This document shows, in pieces, positions 1 to 4,827 of a stretch of 5,325 nucleotides of DNA. The position numbers and the translations under genes were made by a program. This stretch comes from an uncultured Clostridia bacterium (GTDB lineage: Bacteria; Bacillota; Clostridia; Christensenellales; CAG-138). The stretch's first letter is position 1. The number at the start of each line of letters is the position of its first letter. The stretch lies in NCBI GenBank assembly GCA_937900325.1, contig CALCEX010000101.1, positions 1 through 5,325 on the forward strand, in the 5' to 3' direction. The notes beneath the pieces are model-generated. The model was not told the DNA's origin and made no database searches. It worked only from the letters and a program-made list of their open reading frames with translations.

Positions 1-1
1 A

Positions 2-241
2 ATACTGCCGGAGAAGGATATAAACTTAGTCATAGACCTGAAGAAGCTTGAGGAGTACCTGGATATGGAAGAAAAGGCCGTGGACGCAATGGATATACTT
101 GGCCTGCCGGTTCCGCTCACGCCGCTGCCCATAAGCCCGGGACGTAACGTTGCGGTGCTGGTGGAGGTGGCGGTGCGCAATTTCAGGCTGAAGCATATGG
201 GCTTCGACTCTGAGCACGAATTTGAACTGAAGCTGAAATAG
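2..241 (+). CDS. hprK: HPr kinase/phosphorylase, C-terminal part (5' end outside window)
   Basis: Only the last 79 codons and the TAG stop are visible, in the frame starting at base 2. HprK phosphorylates and dephosphorylates Ser46 of the phosphocarrier HPr in the cytoplasm, setting carbon catabolite repression through CcpA in Gram-positive bacteria. The diagnostic part is the family's conserved C-terminal motif: PGRN at visible residues 46-49, followed by an AVLVEVA-like strand and the basic helix NFRLKHMG at about 60-67. This closely matches the end of Bacillus-type HprK as I know it. The P-loop and the Ser/HPr-binding signature lie upstream and cannot be checked. The protein ends soon after the motif (E-F-E-L-K-L-K), so it lacks the longer acidic tail of the Bacillus enzyme. 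The next gene, a glucokinase, begins 18 bases downstream, probably in the same operon. Confidence 0.9.
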   Translation: MLPEKDINLVIDLKKLEEYLDMEEKAVDAMDILGLPVPLTPLPISPGRNVAVLVEVAVRNFRLKHMGFDSEHEFELKLK

Positions 242-259
242 CTTGGAAGGGAGAAATAT

Positions 260-1210
260 ATGTATCAGGTGGGCGTGGATATAGGCGGCACGAATATTGC
301 CATGGGACTTGTGGATGATGCGCTGGACGTAGTGCAGCACAAAAGCATACCCTTTGAGGTAAAGGGCGGCGGAGAGCGTACGGCAGAGATAATACATGAG
401 GGTACGCTCGCGATGCTCAAAAGCCAGGGCGCCGGGCTATCCGATCTGGACAGCGTGGGCGTGGTAGTTCCCGGAAGCATAGATCCTACGGGCAGCGTCG
501 TCATAAATGCATACAATCTGAATTTTCACAATGAGCCGCTGAAGGACAGAATAAAAAAACAATTCGGAGATATTCCGGTGTTCCTTGCGAACGACGCCGA
601 CGGCGCGGCGCTTGCGGAGCTTCATAAGGGAGCCTTTATGGGCTGCCGTACCGCAGTGCTGTTTACTCTGGGTACCGGGGTGGGCGGCGGCCTTATACTG
701 GGCGGCAGGATGTTTCATGGCGGCCTGGGCAACGGCTGCGAGCTGGGCCATGCGCTGCTGGTAAGCGGCGGAGAGCAGTGCACCTGCGGAAATAAGGGCT
801 GCATAGAGGCATACTGTTCCGCTACCGCGATAATACGCGACGCTGTAAGAGCCATGGAAAAGCACCCCGACAGCCTGCTTTTTGAGCGCACCATGGGGAG
901 GCCTGAGCGTATGAACGCCAAAATAGCTATTGACTGCGCAAGGGAGGGCGACAGGGCCGCATTGGATGTGTTCAACGATTACGTGGATCATCTGGGCTCT
1001 GCCGTGGCTTCAATGATAAACCTGCTGGACTGCGAACGGGTAGCGCTGGGCGGCGGGGTCTCCGCCGCGGGAGAATTCCTCTTTGAACCCTTGAGAAAAA
1101 ACGTACATGAGAAGAGCTTCTTTAAAAACCACGGCAGCGTAGTTCCGGCTGTGATGGGCAACGATGCGGGCATAATAGGCGCCGCGATGCTCAGACGCAA
1201 CGAAGAGTGA
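260..1210 (+). CDS. ROK-family glucokinase
   Basis: A 316-residue protein of normal length for a cytoplasmic ROK sugar kinase, most likely ATP-dependent phosphorylation of glucose to glucose-6-phosphate. Visible motifs in order: the N-terminal phosphate loop DIGGTN (7-12); PGS (71-73); the NDAD block (111-114), with Asp112 as the expected catalytic base; the second glycine-rich loop LGTGVGGG (137-144); the ROK sugar/zinc motif ELGH (161-164); the zinc cluster CTCGNKGC with Cys174, Cys176 and Cys181 followed by Glu183; and the adenosine-site GGGV (264-267). His164 and the three cysteines form a complete ROK zinc site. The ATG is chosen because AAGGGAG (247-253) lies 6 bases before it. No catalytic residue is missing. 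ROK members also include fructokinase, N-acetylmannosamine kinase and Nag/Xyl repressors. There is no N-terminal helix-turn-helix, so it is a kinase. Glucose specificity is inferred from the overall pattern and from hprK next door. Confidence 0.92.
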   Translation: MYQVGVDIGGTNIAMGLVDDALDVVQHKSIPFEVKGGGERTAEIIHEGTLAMLKSQGAGLSDLDSVGVVVPGSIDPTGSVVINAYNLNFHNEPLKDRIKKQFGDIPVFLANDADGAALAELHKGAFMGCRTAVLFTLGTGVGGGLILGGRMFHGGLGNGCELGHALLVSGGEQCTCGNKGCIEAYCSATAIIRDAVRAMEKHPDSLLFERTMGRPERMNAKIAIDCAREGDRAALDVFNDYVDHLGSAVASMINLLDCERVALGGGVSAAGEFLFEPLRKNVHEKSFFKNHGSVVPAVMGNDAGIIGAAMLRRNEE

Positions 1211-1237
1211 TCAATAAATACAAAAGACTGTGAGAAA

Positions 1238-2068
1238 ATGATACCGACCATCTCTATTGTTTTTATGGCCATATCAGCCCTTGTGAGCATAGGCCTGCCT
1301 GTCGCTATGGGCATAATATGGCATAAGCGGACCGGCGCGAGGGCTTCGTCGCTGCTAATAGGCGCGGCCGTGTTCGTGGTGTTTGCCGGCATATTGGAAA
1401 ATATATGCCATGGACTCGTGCTGTACGGCAGCGGCTCCTGCGCCGCTTTCATGCAGTCCAACCTGTGGGCGTATGGACTGTACGGCGCCCTTGCGGCGGG
1501 AGTGTTCGAGGAAACGGGAAGGTTTTGCGCCTTTAAGCTGCTCTTTAAGAACAAAAACGACAGATGCGAGAGCGTCATGTACGGAATAGGGCATGGCGGC
1601 GTAGAGGCGGTGCTGGTATCCGGGCTTACCATGATAAGCTACATCGTGATCTCTGTAATAGTCAACGCTTACGGCGGCATGGCGGGCCTTGCCGCTTTGG
1701 GCATTGGCGAAGATACGGTTTCCGTGCTGATGACAGCATTTACCGATACGGAGCCGGTAATGTACCTCGTAAGCTGCATTGAACGCATCATGGCGATGGC
1801 CTTCCATATTTCCATGTCGGTGCTGGTGTTCGCCGCAGTAAAGCAGGAGGGCAGGGGCTGGTATTATCCGCTTGCGATAGGGCTGCACGCGCTTCTCGAC
1901 CTGGGGGCTATGGCATTCCAGACGGGCCTCATAAAGAGCATTATCGCCACGGAGGGCTATGTGCTGGTATTTACGGCGCTGTGCGCGCTGCTTGCGGTCA
2001 GGGTATACAGGGGGATGGCGGAACAGCGGCGGGAACCGGATCAAAATTATACTGTTGACAAGGAATAA
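1238..2068 (+). CDS. YhfC-family polytopic membrane protein, probable glutamic-type intramembrane protease
   Basis: A 276-residue, very hydrophobic protein with roughly seven to eight membrane segments (about 5-28, 37-60, 79-100, 125-145, 160-180, 184-202, 208-230, 238-256) and a short polar C-terminal tail. It has the residue pattern of the YhfC family (DUF2324/PF10086), related to CPBP/CAAX-type proteases: EETGR (91-95), with two adjacent glutamates; GHGGVE (118-123), with His119 and Glu123; ER (182-183) followed by His190; and HALLD (217-221). In related families the paired glutamates and the membrane histidines form the active site, so all expected catalytic groups seem present. The substrate is unknown. 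It starts 27 bases after the glucokinase stop with only a weak purine-rich site (GTGAGA, 1230-1235). Its last codons contain the -35 box of the next operon's promoter. Family assignment is from motif recognition; protease activity is inferred. Confidence 0.78.
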   Translation: MIPTISIVFMAISALVSIGLPVAMGIIWHKRTGARASSLLIGAAVFVVFAGILENICHGLVLYGSGSCAAFMQSNLWAYGLYGALAAGVFEETGRFCAFKLLFKNKNDRCESVMYGIGHGGVEAVLVSGLTMISYIVISVIVNAYGGMAGLAALGIGEDTVSVLMTAFTDTEPVMYLVSCIERIMAMAFHISMSVLVFAAVKQEGRGWYYPLAIGLHALLDLGAMAFQTGLIKSIIATEGYVLVFTALCALLAVRVYRGMAEQRREPDQNYTVDKE

Positions 2069-2083
2069 CGCAAAGTATATAAT
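2055..2083 (+). promoter_or_regulatory. Consensus housekeeping promoter for the lysine-riboswitch operon
   Basis: TTGACA at 2055-2060 and TATAAT at 2078-2083 are separated by exactly 17 bases, so both hexamers and the spacing match the sigma-70/SigA ideal. The -35 box lies inside the coding end of the YhfC-like gene (stop 2066-2068) and the -10 box lies just after it. Transcription would begin near 2089-2092, about 15 bases before riboswitch P1. A promoter this strong fits a leader whose output is set later, by attenuation. Confidence 0.9.
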
Positions 2084-2105
2084 ACAACAAATTAAATAGC
2101 GACTG

Positions 2106-2270
2106 GATAGAGGCGCAGCCGACAATATTAACCCTCAACAGCCACGCAGGGCGTTGACGGGGGGCTAAAGGGAAGGCTGCCGAAGGACGAAGGGCGGTGC
2201 GGGCCCTGCGTATCTGGGCAGCGGGATAATATCCCGTTGACTGTCACAGTTACATCTGTGGAGTGCTATC
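2106..2270 (+). promoter_or_regulatory. Lysine riboswitch (L-box) aptamer
   Basis: The conserved core of the lysine riboswitch is present in order: GATAGAGGCGC (2106-2116), GCCGAAGG (2179-2186), GACTGTCAC (2239-2247) and GGAGTGCTATC (2260-2270). The five helices can be drawn. P1 is GATAG (2106-2110) with CTATC (2266-2270). P2 is GCAGCC (2115-2120) with GGCTGC (2175-2180), extended by a distal hairpin at 2132-2161 and an AAAGG element (2167-2171) where the family has a kink-turn. P3 is about 2185-2214, with the apical stem AGGGC (2191-2195) and GCCCT (2203-2207). P4 is CGGGAT (2222-2227) with ATCCCG (2231-2236). P5 is CACAG (2245-2249) with CTGTG (2256-2260). Loop CGCA (2145-2148) can pair with loop TGCG (2198-2201), the L2-L3 kissing contact known for this class. 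It senses free L-lysine and controls the transporter genes downstream. Confidence 0.93.
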
Positions 2271-2284
2271 ATTCAAAAAGCCAA

Positions 2285-2304
2285 AAGCATTTTTATTTAT
2301 GCTT
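2285..2304 (+). other. Small hairpin in the riboswitch expression platform
   Basis: AAGCAT (2285-2290) and ATGCTT (2299-2304) form a perfect 6-bp stem with an 8-base AT-rich loop. It sits between the aptamer and the terminator. It may be a spacer or pausing hairpin in the leader; no function can be assigned from sequence alone. Confidence 0.4.
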
Positions 2305-2308
2305 ATTG

Positions 2309-2347
2309 CGGCGGTCGGGGTGATGCTCCTGCCGCCGTTTGATTTTT
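2309..2347 (+). terminator. Intrinsic terminator of the lysine riboswitch (conditional)
   Basis: CGGCGGT (2309-2315) pairs with GCCGCCG (2331-2337), including one T-G wobble. After one mismatch, GGGG (2317-2320) pairs with CTCC (2326-2329) around the loop TGATG. The stem is followed by TTTGATTTTT (2338-2347) and more T-rich sequence to 2363. It lies 31 bases upstream of the binding-protein gene and 38 bases after the aptamer, the expected place for a ligand-dependent terminator. The T tract is interrupted by GA at 2341-2342, so it may be somewhat leaky. An alternative helix, GGAG (2260-2263) with CTCC (2326-2329) plus ATCATTC (2268-2274) with GGGTGAT (2318-2324), would block it and could form only when P1 is open. 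Confidence 0.85.
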
Positions 2348-2378
2348 AAATTTTTTAATTTTTCGGAGGAAAGAAAAA

Positions 2379-3215
2379 ATGCGCAGATTTCTGAGTTTGG
2401 CACTTGTATTGATGCTTTGCCTGTCTATGGCGGCCTGCGGCAAGAAGAGCGAGGACAGCCTGGCGGACGGCGTGCTGACCGTCGCTATGGAATGTGCCTA
2501 TGCACCCTATAACTGGACGCAGCCCACAGACGCCAACGGAGCCGTTAAGATAAAGGACAGCAGCGACTATGCCTACGGCTATGACGTTATGATGGCGAAG
2601 AAGATAGCGGAGGCTCTCAATGTGGAGCTTGAAATAGTAAAGCTGGACTGGGATTCCCTCGTTCCGGCAGTACAGAGCGGCGTTGTGGACTGCGTGATAG
2701 CAGGCCAGTCCATAACCTCTGAACGCAAGCAGATGGTAGACTTTTCCGAGCCCTACTACTACGCTTCCATAGTGACGCTCACCTCTGCCGACGGCAAGTA
2801 TGCCAACGCCGCGTCTGTCGCCGATCTCGCCGGCGCTACCTGCACCAGCCAGATAAATACCGTCTGGTATGATACCTGCCTGCCCCAGATACCGGACGCC
2901 AACATACTTCCCGCGCAGGAGAGCGCGCCCGCGATGCTGGTCGCGCTCAACAGCGGCCGCTGCGATCTGGTCGTTACCGATATGCCTACCGCCATGGCCG
3001 CATGCGTAGCTTATCCCAACTTCAAGCTTCTGGACTTCTCCGGTACCGACGGCGATTTTAAGGTATCCGATGAGGAGATCAACATTGGCATCTCCATGAA
3101 GAAGGGCAATACTGCGCTGTGCGAGGCCATAAACGGCGTGCTGGCAACCATGACGGCGGACGACTATACCGCCATGATGAACGACGCCATAGCAGTACAG
3201 CCTCTGAGCGAATGA
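2379..3215 (+). CDS. Amino-acid ABC transporter substrate-binding lipoprotein, probably for lysine
   Basis: A 278-residue extracytoplasmic binding protein of solute-binding family 3 (SBP_bac_3). Residues 1-19 form a lipoprotein signal peptide (two Arg, a hydrophobic stretch, then MAAC), so Cys20 is lipidated and anchors the protein to the outer face of the membrane. Family landmarks are A-Y-A-P-Y (40-44, usually YPPF), GYDVMMAKKIAEAL (67-80), LDWDSLVPAVQSG (89-101), the SITSERK block (111-117) with VDFSEPYY (120-127), and VTDMP (199-203). By comparison with lysine/arginine/ornithine-binding proteins, Arg116 should bind the ligand carboxylate and Asp201 its alpha-amino group. The start has GGAGGA (2365-2370) 8 bases upstream. 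It is the first gene after a lysine riboswitch, so lysine is the best substrate prediction; protein sequence alone supports only a polar or basic amino acid. The mature part has seven cysteines besides Cys20, unusual for an exported protein. Confidence 0.93.
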   Translation: MRRFLSLALVLMLCLSMAACGKKSEDSLADGVLTVAMECAYAPYNWTQPTDANGAVKIKDSSDYAYGYDVMMAKKIAEALNVELEIVKLDWDSLVPAVQSGVVDCVIAGQSITSERKQMVDFSEPYYYASIVTLTSADGKYANAASVADLAGATCTSQINTVWYDTCLPQIPDANILPAQESAPAMLVALNSGRCDLVVTDMPTAMAACVAYPNFKLLDFSGTDGDFKVSDEEINIGISMKKGNTALCEAINGVLATMTADDYTAMMNDAIAVQPLSE

Positions 3216-3231
3216 TGCGTTGACCTTTGGC

Positions 3232-3237
3232 GGGGAG
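3232..3237 (+). promoter_or_regulatory. Ribosome binding site that fixes the permease start
   Basis: GGGGAG lies 7 bases before ATG 3245. An in-frame TTG at 3227 also opens the frame but lies upstream of this site and has no Shine-Dalgarno of its own, so ATG 3245 is the real start. Confidence 0.8.
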
Positions 3238-3244
3238 AACAACA

Positions 3245-4081
3245 ATGAGCAGTTTACCTGATGATTTCTGGGGGAAGGTAGTATACCTTCTCCAGCAATA
3301 CGGCCCAAGCTTTTTAAGGGGCGCGGGCACTACCATGCTCATAGCCGTGGTATCCACGGCTGTGGGCTGCCTGATAGGCTTTGGGGTTGGCATAGTGCAG
3401 ACCACGCCGGCCGATAAGGCGCACCCTGTGAAGTACATACTTATGAAGCTCGTCCGCTTACTGCTGGACGCCTATGTGGAAATATTCCGCGGCACCCCAA
3501 TGATGGTACAGGCCATGTTCATATACTACGGCCTTGCCCAGCTTTTCAATATACACCTCGGTACGATGGAGGCGGCGCTGTTCATAGTTTCCATCAATAC
3601 GGGCGCGTATATGGCGGAAACTGTACGGGGCGGAATACTCTCAATAGATCCGGGACAGACGGAGGGCGCCAAGGCCATAGGCATGACGCACGTTCAGACC
3701 ATGAACGCCGTGATACTGCCCCAGGCGCTCAGAAACATCATGCCCCAGATAGGCAATAACCTGATAATCAACATCAAGGATACCTGCGTGCTCAGCGTAA
3801 TAGGCACGGTAGAGCTTTTCTTTTCCACAAAGAGCGTGGCGGGCGCCATGTATACCTACTTCGAGGCATTTACCATAGCTATGGTGATATACTTCGTGCT
3901 TACCTTCTCCTGCTCGCGGCTGCTCCGCCTGTGGGAGAGCAAAATGGACGGCCCGGACAGCTACGAGCTTTACGACCTTGCGACGACGGATACCCTGGCC
4001 CACACCACAGGCCTTTACAGCTATCCTAAAAAGCCTCGGGTAAATACCCAGAACAACGACATAAGGGATGGGGGCAGGTAA
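3245..4081 (+). CDS. Amino-acid ABC transporter permease (His/Glu/Gln/Arg/opine type), probably for lysine
   Basis: The inner-membrane channel subunit of the importer, 278 residues from ATG 3245, of the BPD_transp_1 family. Numbered from that ATG, it shows the conserved FRGTP motif (81-85) and the cytoplasmic coupling EAA loop from Glu125 to Gly146 (E-T-V-R-G-G-I-L, then D-P-G-Q-T-E-G-A-K-A-I-G). The loop continues into LPQALRNIMPQIGNNLI (158-174) and KDTCVLSVIG (178-187), the usual KDTSLxSxIG segment with Cys for Ser. Hydrophobic segments lie near 30-50, 85-105, 109-128, about 178-195 and 205-225. The usual end of the family is R-L-L-R-L-W-E near 225-231; here about 45 further hydrophilic residues follow (to 278). 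The permease probably works as a dimer with the ATPase encoded next. The binding-protein gene ends 29 bases upstream. Confidence 0.93.
   Translation: MSSLPDDFWGKVVYLLQQYGPSFLRGAGTTMLIAVVSTAVGCLIGFGVGIVQTTPADKAHPVKYILMKLVRLLLDAYVEIFRGTPMMVQAMFIYYGLAQLFNIHLGTMEAALFIVSINTGAYMAETVRGGILSIDPGQTEGAKAIGMTHVQTMNAVILPQALRNIMPQIGNNLIINIKDTCVLSVIGTVELFFSTKSVAGAMYTYFEAFTIAMVIYFVLTFSCSRLLRLWESKMDGPDSYELYDLATTDTLAHTTGLYSYPKKPRVNTQNNDIRDGGR
4071..4078 (+). promoter_or_regulatory. Ribosome binding site for the ATPase gene, inside the permease end
   Basis: GGGGCAGG lies 7 bases before ATG 4086 and overlaps the last permease codons. An earlier in-frame ATG (4068) would have AAGGG directly touching it, too close to work, so ATG 4086 is preferred. 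The permease stop (4079-4081) and this start are 4 bases apart, suggesting translational coupling. Confidence 0.65.
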
Positions 4082-4085
4082 TAAT

Positions 4086-4826
4086 ATGAGTGAAACTATC
4101 CTAAAGATAAGCCATCTCCGCAAGGATTTCGGCAGCAACCGGGTATTGAAGGATGTGGATTTCCAGGTGGAAAAGGGAGACGTCACCTGCATAATAGGCG
4201 CGTCAGGCTCAGGAAAGAGCACTCTGCTCCGCTGTATAAACCTGCTGGAAACGCCTACCTCGGGCGAGATACTCTTCCACGGGCAGAGCATACTGACGGG
4301 GAAGGTCGATCAGTGTGCTTATCGTGCAAAGGTCGGTATGGTGTTCCAGTCGTTTAACCTGTTCAACAATATGACGGTGCTGGAAAACTGCATGATAGGT
4401 CAGACGATGGTGCTTAAAAAGGGCAGGGAAGAGGCGCGCAGGGCGGCTATGCTGTATCTTGAGCGGGTAGGCATGGCTCCGTATATAAACGCCAAGCCCC
4501 GGCAGATCTCGGGCGGCCAGAAGCAGCGCGTAGCGATAGCCAGGGCGCTGGCCATGGATCCCGAGATACTGCTCTTTGACGAGCCTACATCGGCCCTTGA
4601 TCCCGAGATGGTGGGAGAGGTATTATCGGTTATGACGGATCTGGCCGAGACCGGTCTTACCATGCTGGTAGTAACCCATGAGATGGCGTTTGCAAGGGCG
4701 GTATCCAGCAAGGTCGTATTTATGAACGACGGCGTGATACTGGAGCAGGGAGACCCCGAAAGCATATTCACAAACCCGAAGGAGCAGCGGACAAAGGAGT
4801 TCCTTTCCCGCTACATAAACGGTTAG
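4086..4826 (+). CDS. Amino-acid ABC transporter ATP-binding protein, probably for lysine
   Basis: The cytoplasmic ATPase that powers the importer, 246 residues from ATG 4086, normal for the GlnQ/HisP class. All nucleotide-binding motifs are intact (numbered from that ATG): Walker A GASGSGKST (38-46), Q-loop Gln88 in MVFQSFNLF, signature ISGGQKQR (141-148), Walker B ILLFDEP (161-167), D-loop SALD (169-172) and the switch His198 in VVTHEM. The MVFQ-FNLFN-MTVLEN run and the LFDEPTSALDPEMVGEVL region are typical of polar amino-acid importers. Cys35 precedes the P-loop, as in C-I-I-G. It lies 4 bases after the permease and 1 base before the next gene, so all four genes are probably one transcript. 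No motif is degraded. Confidence 0.96.
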   Translation: MSETILKISHLRKDFGSNRVLKDVDFQVEKGDVTCIIGASGSGKSTLLRCINLLETPTSGEILFHGQSILTGKVDQCAYRAKVGMVFQSFNLFNNMTVLENCMIGQTMVLKKGREEARRAAMLYLERVGMAPYINAKPRQISGGQKQRVAIARALAMDPEILLFDEPTSALDPEMVGEVLSVMTDLAETGLTMLVVTHEMAFARAVSSKVVFMNDGVILEQGDPESIFTNPKEQRTKEFLSRYING

Positions 4827-4827
4827 C

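Noticed and set aside
1355..2125. 256-residue open frame on the minus strand opposite the YhfC-like gene
   Set aside because: The product is rich in His, Arg and Tyr, as expected for the complement of a membrane-protein gene. It has no recognisable domain, and the + strand frame has clear family motifs.
2101..2345. T-box or SAM riboswitch as alternative identity for the leader
   Set aside because: No T-box (TGGNACCGCG-like) or S-box core is present, while the five-helix lysine aptamer core is found in order.
2338..2363. AT-rich stretch as a second promoter for the binding-protein gene
   Set aside because: No -35-like hexamer sits at proper spacing. The tract follows a GC-rich stem directly, as in an intrinsic terminator.
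3227..3244. TTG start giving a permease six residues longer
   Set aside because: It lies upstream of the GGGGAG site, which is correctly spaced for ATG 3245, and has no ribosome binding site of its own.
2355..3308. 317-residue open frame on the minus strand opposite the binding protein
   Set aside because: It is a shadow of a well-recognised + strand gene; its translation shows no known motif, and it crosses the leader and two gene boundaries.
4068..4085. Earlier ATG giving an ATPase six residues longer and overlapping the permease end
   Set aside because: The purine run AAGGG touches the ATG directly, while ATG 4086 has a properly spaced site and gives the usual family N-terminus.
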